Part shown: positions 1-11,300 of the stretch, in pieces
How the letters are laid out: each line of letters opens with the position of its first letter
Position numbering within the stretch: position 1 is the stretch's first letter
Assembly (NCBI GenBank): GCA_021229015.1
Contig: CM037785.1
Location: forward strand, 44,352,543-44,416,542
Reading direction: 5' to 3'
Origin: Solen grandis
Lineage: Eukaryota; Mollusca; Bivalvia; Adapedonta; Solenidae
DNA: 64,000 nucleotides
The notes under the pieces: generated by a model
The model's input: only the letters and a program-made list of their open reading frames with translations
Database searches by the model: none
What the model was told of the DNA's origin: nothing
Translations under genes and position numbers: made by a program

Positions 1-2756
1 AGATAGATTGAAGAGCCTTGAGGTGGAGCTGGGCTTGACCGAGGCTGATACGTTTGAGCACATACAGGCGCGGTTTAAAGAGCTAGCAGCAACAACCTTC
101 ACAACCCTGGCTGCAGCCAATGCAGCTGTGTCCAGTGAGCTTGAGGCAAGGACCAGAGTCAATGCAGAGAAAGGTAAGCAGATAATTTCTGTCCAATATT
201 TAGATTTATTTCCAGAGACAAAGTGAAACGAAGGTGTTATCCATCAGTCAGTGACAGCTCTGGTTTAATACAGGGGCGAGTTGCTCACACAGTATGTTCC
301 AATTAGCTTTATTGTCTTGTTCTTGGCTAAAGTACCTTAGGGCGCCATGGTCCAGCGGTAACATATCCGATTACGAATCCGAAGGTTGCGGGTTCAAACC
401 CCGTTGGAGGCAAGAATTCTTCGCGACCTTCCCAGGCACAAAGTACTGGTCCAATCCAGGAACCGTCGAGAAGGATTGGTATAAGTTGTAAGAACTTGTT
501 TTCCAATCGAAGTAAAATAAATAAGTTTAAAACTAAACTACCCCTTACACTATGTTATCTGTAATCTTGAGAATGATCGGGAACCAGACTACAAAAGTAA
601 GCAACGTGCCCCCCAGGTGTTGTTCTTTAAAAATTATTCATAATTTGATATAACATCTGCTCAGTTGTTCAATAGACCTCTGTATTTTATTTAATCATAT
701 ACCTGGTAATGAAAAAATAAAGTGTAGTTGTAATGTTTAATTCAGTTTAAAGAAACAACATACTTTTTGTGAACACCATAGATATGTATAAATAGCTTGT
801 ACAAGTATGATTAGACCAATTGTACATGTACATATATATCCATGGCATTTCTAAAAATATGATCTTTTTTTAAATTTAATTAACACATGTGTTTGCAGAA
901 AACAAAAGAAAAAAGTTGAGTTCTACATCAGGCATAGTCAGTAAGAGTAGAGATGAGCCAAGGGACAAGAGTGTGTCGGGTAAAGATAAGTGTCCGCGGC
1001 GCTCCCTGTCTGATGGTACTCTGAGTCACCGAGGTACGCATCATGACACTGAACATGTGTCATGCTTCCCTCTCAATATACTGTTCCAGTGTTTGCAGAT
1101 AAATTAAAATTCAATTGATTAAAATTTCTAATAGCTAATTTGAAATCTTATAAGATCAGTGGTTGGTCAAGTTTACAAAAAAGAACACAATGTGATGCTA
1201 TCTGTAAGTAGTTGACCTATTCATGAATGGAAAATAATTGTGTAACAATGGGTAAAGATGACAGTAAAAAAAATGGGGTGGGGATCTGTAAGTGATATGT
1301 TCATTTATATACTGAGTAAAATATGTGTTATGCTGTCTTACAGACTATGAACTAATACATTTCCTCTGGTAAACTCTGATTTTGAGTCTTTTAAGGTTAC
1401 ATATTTATGCATTTCTAAACAAAGACTGGGTTTAGTTACAGTAATTTATCTCCTACCTGCGATGCTCTGGAGGGGATTTCAGATTTACCACCCAACCTTT
1501 TGTCAGTCTGAACATCTCTTCTTGGAAAGTCTGGATCATAAAGTGATCAGAAGGTCCATTACTAGTGACAGGCACATCAAACTCTTAAACATTTTCTAGA
1601 ATTATTGACCTGTTTCTACTTTGGAAATTTGCATATTGTTTGTATTATTGTGTCAAGGTAGTATAATGGGGGTACAAATCATTTTCAATGTACATAAATT
1701 ATGACCTCTGTTTCTAGGTAACCGTCAGCTCCCTACTGACCTCTCTCTGGAGGAAGGACCCCTCAGTGACCTTGACCTAACCTTGGAGGAGGGTGCTCTG
1801 GCTGATCTTCACCTCCAACTGGAGGACATGCAGTTCCCACTGTTGTCCCGGCAACCAGGGGATAAGGGCATGGCTAGCGGAGATAAAGGTTCCAGTCTAT
1901 ATGTCCCTTCTTAGCTTACAATAAAAAATTAAAGCACCATTTTACAAGGAAATCAATATACCAGTGCTTTTTGTGTCACCTGCTGTAAGCAGAGGTGACA
2001 CATAGTGATCACTTTTCTGTCATCTGTCTGTACATTCGTCCGTCCATCTGTCTGTCCATCGCACTTTTTCAGTCAAGCTTCAGCAGGTGACACATGTGTT
2101 CCAGAAAACACTCTTTGTTTTACAAGTTTTGCAGCATAAGTCCTGGGACTTATTAGGCTAAATAATTTGGTCCCAATACAGAAAGTATGCATGCTACTTT
2201 AATTTCAATAGCATTTGCTGTATATTTTATGCATCCAGTGGATGCATTGAAATACAAACATTGCATCCACACCAAAAACATTGGATGCAGAGGTAAAAAA
2301 AACCCAAAAAAACACTGATATACATGCATATGTTTTTCTTAAGTACACAAGCTTGGTTAACATGGTGTTCCTTAGTGTTGAGGGTACCAACAGCATACAT
2401 GGGGCTGTGTCCGAAAGGGTGACTTCTGGCAAAAATAGTTATTTCTTTGTCATAACCCCTTGTTTGCTTTCCCTGTTTCTAAATTAATGTACATTGAAAG
2501 TTAAAAGTTATCATGATATTTTTCTTCTAGATAAGACATTGACAAAACGAGCAGATAGGCAAAAATTTGAAAAGGACACAAGTAACGCCCAAAAGAAAGA
2601 AAAGAAGACAGAAATACCTGTAACTGTTGAAACAGATGAGACAGGTTCATCAGAAGATGAAGCTGAGGATTCAGATGCTGCTGATGCTAATACCAAACAG
2701 GCTGGTCCACAAGTGGAGTTCAGCTCAGCTACCCATAATACATTGGGTTCGCCAAG
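1..2756 (+). CDS. Unrecognised acidic low-complexity protein, four internal exons (partial at both ends)
   Basis: Four exons join in frame: 1-173, 899-1033, 1718-1888 and 2531-2756. All have GT donors and AG acceptors (for example AAG|GTAAGC, TTGCAG|AA, TTCTAG|AT). The first three junctions are phase 1; the last exon ends in phase 2. Exon 1 encodes an Ala-rich helical stretch (LTEADTFEHIQARFKELAA). Exon 2 is basic and Ser-rich. Exon 3 carries two similar acidic repeats (LSLEEGPLSDLDLTLEEGAL). Exon 4 is Lys/Glu-rich, then very acidic (SSEDEAEDSDAADAN). No catalytic motif, signal peptide or membrane segment is visible. The protein is probably cytoplasmic or nuclear and largely disordered. I do not recognise the family. 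The 5' end lies outside the window, and the 3' continuation would fall in or beyond the minisatellite and gap. Confidence 0.7.
336..535 (+). repeat. tRNA-Arg-derived SINE, copy 1
   Basis: The head at about 340-418 resembles a tRNA gene, with box A (TGGTCCAGCGGTAA) and box B (GGTTCAAACCC). The arm around GATTACGAATC resembles tRNA-Arg(ACG). A non-tRNA body and an AT-rich tail follow. It is not a working tRNA gene, because the acceptor stem does not close. A diverged copy with the same body lies at 46003-46180. This copy sits in the first intron of the 5' gene. Confidence 0.7.
1972..2094. mobile_element. Short palindromic MITE
   Basis: Perfect 14-bp inverted ends, TGTGTCACCTGCTG at 1972-1985 and its complement at 2081-2094, enclose about 95 bp rich in CCGTCC/TCTGTC runs. 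It has no coding capacity. Similar CGTCCGTC-type sequence recurs near 15720 and 51500. It sits in an intron of the 5' gene. Confidence 0.6.
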
Positions 2757-3120
2757 GTTAGTTGTGTCATAAAAAATGTCATTCTTGAATCATTGTTAAT
2801 GAAGTGGTGGTCATATAAGAAACATGTGTATGGTGTCTTCCAGTCACAATCTGTTGTCTAGTAACTGTGCTTTAAATTGTGAGTTAAGGTCATTATACTG
2901 TTGTTTCTTTAATATGTTTGTACAGCCAGCAATACTTCAGTGATTTTTTAACAGTTCTTTAATGTCACTATAGTTAATTTTGAACTTTATTTTGAATTTA
3001 TTAAGTCAAGGGACCGTTACTAAAAAGAATAGGTAAAACCTGGAACTAAAGGCAAAATAATTATATCAGATGCATATATAAAATAGAACTTAACAGTAGG
3101 AAACTTGCAATTTAAACTAG

Positions 3121-4356
3121 ATGGTGATTCACCATAGTAATGGAGGTCATGTTTTGATGTAAATGAAACTCAAATGGTGATTCACAAAAATGGTGATTCA
3201 CCATAGTTTAATGGAGGTCATGTTTAGACTGTTAAATGAAAACTCAAATGGTGTTCACCTAGTTAAATGGAGGTCATGTTTTAGACTGTTAAATGAAAAC
3301 TCAAATGGTGATTCACCATAGTTTAATGGAGGTCATGTTTTAGACTGTTAAATGAAAACTCAAATGGTGGTTCACCGTAGTTAAATGGAGGTCATGTTTT
3401 AGACTGTTAAATGAAAACTCAAATGGTGATTCACCATAGTTAAATGGAGGTCATGTTTTAGACTGTTAAATGAAAACTCAAATGGTGATTCACCATAGTT
3501 AAATGGAGGTCATGTTTTAGACTGTTAAATGAAAACTCAAATGGTGATTCACCGTAGTTAAATGGAGGTCATGTTTCAGACTGTTAAATGAAAACTCAAA
3601 TGGTGATTCACCATAGTTAAATGGAGGTCATGTTTTAGACTGTTAAATGAAAACTCAAATGGTGATTCACCATAGTTAAATGGAGGTCATGTTTTAGACT
3701 GTTTAATGAAAACTCAAATGGTGATTCACCATAGTTTAATGGTGGTCATGTTTTAGACTGTTAAATGAAAACTCAAATGGTGATTCACCATAGTTAAATG
3801 GAGGTCATGTTTTAGACTGTTAAATGAAAACTCAAATGGTGGTTCACCATAGTTAAATGGAGGTCATGTTTTAGACTGTTAAATGAAAACTCAAATGGTG
3901 GTTCACCATAGTTAAATGGAGGTCATGTTTTAGACTGTTAAATGAAAACTCAAATGGTGATTCACCATAGTTAAATGGAGGTCATGTTTTAGACTGTTAA
4001 GTGAAAACTCAAATGGTGGTTCACCGTAGTTAAATGGAGGTCATGTTTTAGACTGTTAAGTGAAAACTCAAATGGTGGTTCACCGTAGTTAAATGGAGGT
4101 CATGTTTTAGACTGTTAAGTGAAAACTCAAATGGTGGTTCACCGTAGTTAAATGGAGGTCATGTTTTAGACTGTTAAATGAAAACTCAAATGGTGATTCA
4201 CCATAGTTTAATGGAGGTCATGTTTTAGACTGTTAAATGAAAACTCAAATGGTGATTCACCATAGTTTAATGGAGGTCATGTTTTAGACTGTTAAATGAA
4301 AACTCAAATGGTGATTCACCGTAGTTAAATGGAGGTCATGTTTTAGACTGTTAAAT
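3121..4356. repeat. 59-bp minisatellite, about 21 copies
   Basis: A near-perfect tandem array with a 59-bp period: each 60-base line of sequence shifts the phase by one base. Each unit contains the palindrome ATGGTGATTCACCAT followed by AGTTAAATGGAGGTCATG and a TTTTAGACTGTTAAATG segment. Units differ by a few substitutions (ATT/GTT in the palindrome, CAT/CGT). The first three units are shorter or degenerate. The array runs directly into the N gap, so its true length is unknown. Confidence 0.95.
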
Positions 4357-4456
4357 NNNNNNNNNNNNNNNNNNNNNNNNNNNNNNNNNNNNNNNNNNNN
4401 NNNNNNNNNNNNNNNNNNNNNNNNNNNNNNNNNNNNNNNNNNNNNNNNNNNNNNNN
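4357..4456. other. Assembly gap (100 N)
   Basis: Exactly 100 N directly after the minisatellite. A round number like this normally means unknown gap size. The gap lies where the upstream exons of the chitin synthase would be expected. Confidence 0.99.
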
Positions 4457-5115
4457 TAATATATATATATTTTCATTTTAGGTTGTTAATGGGTTTTTTG
4501 TTTGTTTGTTTGTTTTTTGCTTTTAATCAAATGCTTGGGTATGTAAGGAATGTTATGGACAAGTGCACGAAATATTACAGAAATTGTGTTTTTATTTTGA
4601 GACAGGTAGGAAACACTTAAATGGAAGTAACTTTTCTGGTTTTGTGTATCTATATATCTAAAATTGTACATTTTACAGAAATGAAAAGTAGACTTTGCAT
4701 TCTTAGGGTGCTCTTGATACGTTTGTCGAAGAAAGAGTAATATTCTAGTAGGTTTCACATTGACAACTCTCATATTACAGGTTCTAGCAAGTCCCTTTTT
4801 CTGGAAAAAAAATATAATAGTAAAAATAAAAATTAAATATTTACATTCTTTACCTTCTTTATCTTATTCTAATTTCTTAAGTACCCTTAGCAAATCCAAT
4901 AATTAGATATGGCAAAATGCAAAAGCGTTTAGAGTTTCTTAAACAAAACTTCAACTTCAACGAAGGTTTTAGGGGATTTAATCATACGCTTGAATGCTTT
5001 GGTTTTATTTCATATTTCATGGGTCATAATCTCAAACACAAACCTCTGAAGATATAAAAACTTCATGAGCTATTGCAGTATTTCGATCCGCTTCAACGCT
5101 TATAAACGTTTTCAG

Positions 5116-5313
5116 ATATCAGCGCAGATTTAACAGTTTCCACCACGACTGTGTACCTTGCGGTAATGGTGAGCCTCTTCCTAATCACGGGTCTCTTCCA
5201 TCTGCGAGAATTTGTCTGTCTGATGCATGGGATATGGTATTTGTTTTGTCTTTCATCGGGCTATCTAGTCCTCATGGTTTACAGTATCTGGAACATCACG
5301 GATCGCTCATGGG
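5116..5313 (+). CDS. Chitin synthase exon: first membrane block visible
   Basis: The acceptor TTTTTCAG and donor GG|GTACGA bound this exon. The translation enters with two bases of a codon and leaves with one. It encodes two hydrophobic helices (VYLAVMVSLFLITGLF and CLMHGIWYLFCLSSGYLVLMVYSIWN), then the start of the family motif SWGTRE, completed by exon 5724-5811. In full chitin synthases this block follows the catalytic domain, so this is not the true first exon. No in-frame ATG start is needed or claimed. Confidence 0.85.
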
Positions 5314-8300
5314 GTACGAAATCGCTCTTGTGCTTATGAAAAAATGACTTCAGGCATGTTTGCTTAAGCTCATAAAAAAACTACTATGTGTCACTTACTG
5401 GGGAAAATGACTGACATGCTCATATCATGTTTGCTATGAATGGTAAAGCTTTTTTTTCTCTGACCAATGTCACGTTAATCATATGCCTCAGTCTTTCATT
5501 AAGCAATAAACAATATGGTATTCCGAAAAAAAAATCTTTATAAATTGTCTACTTCAAAAATGGCTATTATTATTCATACCAACAGGAATAGGAGAACAAA
5601 ATGATATTGATTTTGAAATGCCGTATAACGACTTGTTTTTGATAAAATCCTTTAAAAAAATTGAGCAAAACTTCTCAAATTGCCTTGGGTATCCCGTTTA
5701 TTGAAAGCAAAATATATTTATAGGAACTCGAGAAGAGAAGAAAAGTTCAGTAGTCAATAGGAAAGAAAGCTGGAAGCTCCAGTTAAAGAATGCGTTCCAG
5801 TCCATACTTTTGTAAGTATTTCTTTGTAATAAAGTGTCTCATTTCAGTTCATTATTTCTCTTTTTAGATTAATTTGTAAATGCATTTTAACTTGAAGACC
5901 CATTATATTTCATAATGATACAAATTTCATGTAACTCAAAAAAAAATGTATTTTAGACTAATGCAAATAGTACATTATGTGCAAATATCTGCATTAAAAT
6001 TAGGTAAACGAAATATAAATTTATGTGGATGTCAAAATACTCTCGTTGTTTACATTTTGCAAAGTCGAGTAGTCTGTTACCGGAAATATTTTGATTCTAA
6101 AAAAAAAACGTCGCCGATTCCCAGTTTGTTTATCTGGTTTGTCATAAATTTATGTACTCTCGTTAATAGAAGCATACGGAAGGTCAATGGAAAACATCAG
6201 AAAATTTATAATATTATTTCTTATTTATGTATTGTAGTAATGTTGTCGTGAAAGAGTATGTACAGATTGTATATCTTTACATATCTGAAAACATTTTGCT
6301 TTTCTGTCCGAAGAACATAGCTTTTGGAATAATAATGAGCCTTTAATAAAATTAGAAATGTATATCATAATTTGATCAGGGTCTCAATATTCTTGATACA
6401 TTGATTTGGTACTTTTTACTATTTTATACATACATATTTGTATCGTAAAAAGTATTGTCCTTTTAATTCAGCTGCTGCCTCAGTGCTGACCCTGAAGTTG
6501 TTTCTGTCGGGACTCAAATAGAATCGCACCATTTACGAAGAGGCCGACAGGGGTCAACGTCAGAGATATCTGAGCCCGGAATTAATATTCCTGACAATGT
6601 GTCGATGCATGGAAGTTTAAGGGATGATCAAAAGTAAGTTGTAATTTCGAAAGACAGGTATATCATTTTCCAAAGAAACCTAAAGTGTATACTTACATTT
6701 ATTTCATTCTGAGCTCTCCCTTCTGCAACCTGGTTGTTGAGTAGCTACAAATCAATAAAATGTCTTCGCGCAAGGAAATCAAAATGATCTGGTTACATAA
6801 GCCGTTTTTTATGGAATACTAGTTAAAGCCGATATTTTTTCTGTTGTCCTATACGTGTTATATTGTCTCACGTTCTCTTTAAATATGAAATTATTACTGC
6901 ATTAACAACTGAAACCATATAACAAATAAGACTTCTTTATTGTTGTCATATAAACTGAAATGAACAGTTATAAAATAATCACAAAGGCTGGCTATAAGGC
7001 ACTATCTATAAATTTGTCGGTTTAAATTATTTCAAACCTAAATCTAATTAAGTTATTATTATACATGCCAGAGAACGCCAAACTTTCACTCAAAAACTCT
7101 GGCTGTTCATGATTAAACTAAACGTTCATGTTAGCGTACTTTTTCGAGAAAAATAAGATTTGCTTTTAAACAATTTAGATATTATCCGTTTCGGCCAAAT
7201 TCGGCAATTTCCTTCAATGTTCTTGACATGAGAATATAAACAAACAATTAAAAGGAACATTTAAGTAGATTTCAGTTAGTACCACCATGTTTATTCATCA
7301 GCGGTTACAGGATGATTTCTTAGACTAGAACTGCTCGGATAAAGGCTTATTAATAGGGCATTTTTTTTTCTTTTACGTCTCTGCTGAGTTTCACACAAAA
7401 GAAGGAGGGTATATGTATTTACTAAGATACGTTTAACTGGTATGTAAGTTATTTGATATGTAAACTAGCCGTATAAACTGAACAACACTCGCAAATTATT
7501 TGTTCTGTAACTAAAATTTCCAACTTTATTTTACATTTTATTATTCAGAGAAAAGGAAAAACAAAATATACGAATTTCTGTGGAAAAAAAAAATTGATGA
7601 AATTTATTATTGTATTTTTATTATATGTATATGTACATGTATATTAAAGAATACTTTTTAAAAAAAAAAAAAAAAAAAGGTTTTTTTTTTTTTAAAAAAA
7701 TATTTTAAAAATTTTCCAAATCTTTGCAATGTTAGTAGAAAAAATAATGATAAATTCCATGCAATTAATTCACTGATTCTCGTCTGATGTCATCGAAATA
7801 CCAATGCAGGGTATTTTACAGGGTAAGTTATGTTTATTTCGCTGTTTAGAAATATTATTGATTGCTTTTATTATCAGTCCCGCGTCAAAGCTATACTGCA
7901 CCGGTTTATTGCCCATTTTCCGTATTGCCCGGAAATGTTCCCAGTACGTGTTGTATGGTGTTTTCGTGGCAGCGATTTATTATATTACTGTTATGCTGTT
8001 ATAAAAGACAATTGGTTGTCAATACCTATTCTTCTAAGTATTTTATATTGCAGTGTATCAGTGAAGTTGTTAAGTTTGAAAACTATTTGTTTATTCTAGT
8101 TTATTCTATAAAACATTAAGTATACATAAATGAAAGTGATGTATTATATTCGTCAATGTATTGCAGATTTGTGTCTATAAAATACAACTAATACTTTTCG
8201 CAAATTGCAGTGCATATATGTGCTGGTATTAAAGTATATCCCTTTTAATTGATTTCATATGAAAATGAAAAAATAGAAGATACATTTTGCTGTTTAAGGC

Positions 8301-11300
8301 ATGACACAGTGGATGGCAATTTATCAGTTATCCATGAAAGCAGGAAGATGAAAGACGTATGTACATCATGCATCTCATTCATAAAATAACGTGTATCGCA
8401 TACACTTTTATGTGTAATAGATTTGAATTTAATAACGTAAACGCGTGAATTGGAATATACTTAATTTTACTTCTGAACATAATCATCAATTTCTTCCTTA
8501 TATGATCCGTTATATTTCTGTAAATTTGATACTGTAGTGGTTTGACTAAAGAAAACAATTCTCAATATGTCATTAATCAGCTCTTAAAATAATGACTATG
8601 AATGTTTTCTTTCAATGAATTCATTGCCACTGTTTTTAAGTTGAAATGCATTTCTCTGTATGTTCTAAACTGAAATATAATTGTTTGTTTTTCTGTAATT
8701 CAATTAAGACATAAAAAGTGCACATTCTGAACACCTTACACTGTGTGTTTCCTGTTGGGTTAGGTATACAGTATCAACAATTGATTCAAAAAGTAAAAAT
8801 ACTGACAACGACGTTAAGTGTAAGTCTTGCTCAAAGGCATGTGTTCATCGCATCGAACACGCTAGTAATGTATCATAATAAGGCTTTACAGTTGACTTTA
8901 AACCATATGAACCTTTTCTGGTAACGAAGACGACCTTGACCCAGACACAGTCATCCAAGTGGCGGATTGGCTCCCTAAAGATATGGTCAGCCTCATTTTA
9001 TTTTTCCTTCTTTTATTTTAACTTTCTTTTTTTCATTTGTATTATAATTTTGCACTTGGTCTTGTCAGTCATTGATTTTTCAATGCAATATTTCTTTTTT
9101 TAACAACAACTATTCATGACACTTTTCTTTACATGTTTCTTGTTTTATATCCTGTCATATTTAAAAAACAACAACATTTTTAACTGTCTATGTATATATA
9201 ACTTCTAAAGCTGTCTCCCTAACTTGATATATCTACATTTGTTTTATCTGTCAGTGCACTTTTTAATGAAAACAAGGTCGTGCTTCTGAATTTATGTCTT
9301 ACTTGCTGTCATGAATTTTAAACTTTACATGAATAATAATGCATAATTGAATGTATCCCGATCTGTATTTTATTCAAACACGTTAGGTTTTTAAATAGTA
9401 TACAAATAAATCGCCATTTTTCATTTTCAGAGCGGTCTTGCGTCAAATTTTATTGAAAATGGTTTTGAGGACACACGTCTGATAAGTGGGATGACAGAAA
9501 AAGAATTAAAGTATATAGGGATAAAACGTAAGACGACTGATTCAAATATCTAAAATAAACTTATCAGTAGTATCAAAACAAATATATGTGTAACCTAAAT
9601 AAAAATAATCAAATTGCATTATTTTAAACAAAGCTGCAATGAATGAATAGTTTACCGGACTTATACGATTGATTATATAACTGTGTATTGTGGAATCTTG
9701 TCTTTTTCAAAACATGAATCATACTACAATATTAATAAACCTACAAGAAACGTTTTGTTATTTGAAATTGAACTATTTGAAATAAAACACTTTGAACAAC
9801 TTATTTATGTGGTAAACATATCAAAGTTTCTAGGAAAATTTGTGCGATGTCTGAATATCGACAAATATCATTTTTTTTATTTTGTTGTTTGTATTACCAA
9901 TTTTCAGTCTTCCAAAGAAATTGTTTAAGGCAATCAATTGTATACGACGAGATATATTTTGACTAACGTTCTCAGTACAATTAATATCTAGCTATATTAT
10001 ATCATATTGAATGTATGAAGATGTGTTAGTTCACCAAAATCTGTGGCTAGTATGGTGCTATTTGATATATGGGAGTTTTTAAAAAAAAGTGCGAATTTTG
10101 ACCATATTTTTTCAGAAAGTGTCACAAAGAAGTTAGGTTTTTTCTTGTAGTTTGAAATCATGTACATACCTTAAATTTGAACTAAATGGGCAACAGGGAT
10201 CTCCCAGACCTATAATTTTACCAATTTTGATGATTCTATTGCAGAAAATTAAAGTTGTAATTCCTTCCTGTCACACTTTTATATCTCTATTTTTTAGGTT
10301 AAAAAAAGTTTATTTTGATAATACTTTAATGTAAATCATGTAAAGGTAATTAACTTAAACCATTAAAATAAAAAGAAAAATAATTTCAAAGAAAGTAAGT
10401 TTTAGATCTTTGAAATTAACAATTAAAACAAATATTTAAAGATATTTGGCGTGAAAAGTTGCATTTTATATTTGCTTATTCAATGCTCAACATCAATTTT
10501 TTTATTATTACAATAAAGGATTAAATTTTTTTCACGATTTTAGTATCTGACATCTCCAATATTACAACGAAACTTAAAAACTTAACTTAAACTGTCAGTG
10601 TCAGGAAGGAATACAGCGTTACAGGAAGGAACCTAGCGTTACAGGATGGAAAGACAAAAAAGACAAAATATTTTTTTTACTTTTTTTTTTTACTTTTTGA
10701 TTGCTTGAACTTTCTTATAGATGTAAAACAGTAACAAGAAACTTTGCCATTATTTACTTAACACGTTAAAATCAGCAATATCTGCTGAGTACAAAATCAG
10801 CAATATCTGCTGAGTACAAGCCATATATCCACCAACACTGAATATACTTCTTTCTGTCAATCTGATGAAGTATCACGTCTGTTTGGGCATGCCTATAATG
10901 CTTGTTTGTATTTATTTTAACAATGGTTAAAAAAACTGTGAGTAAATCTGGTAATAGTTTAACAAGAAAACATTTCTTAACGATAAAATTTTAATGTTTA
11001 AACTAGAGCTATCACTGAAGGTGATTAATACCACCCGCAAAATACTTTAATGCAGGAGTAGCCAGACTTCAGGCAGAGCATAGATAAGAACCTGTATACA
11101 TTATCGCGTGAATGACATTTCATTGCAGAAGCCATTTAAGCCTGTAAAAATAAAAGCACCTTCCATTTTCTTCACAGGAACAATCCATATCAGTAGAATA
11201 GCATTTCAAAGATGATTTTTCAAAAATACTTCTTGAAAAATCAAGATTTTTTATCTTTTCAGCAACATTGCAGAATCCAATCACTCCTATTACAGCTCTC

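Noticed and set aside
340..418. Possible functional tRNA-Arg gene
   Set aside because: Box A and box B are present, but the acceptor stem does not pair and the sequence continues into a SINE body that is repeated at 46003-46180.
3121..4356. CRISPR array
   Set aside because: Units are fully tandem with no unique spacers, and the genome is eukaryotic.
4486..4773. Minus-strand ORF of 95 codons
   Set aside because: Lys/Asn/Gln-rich low-complexity translation from AT-rich DNA, with no motif and no splice support.
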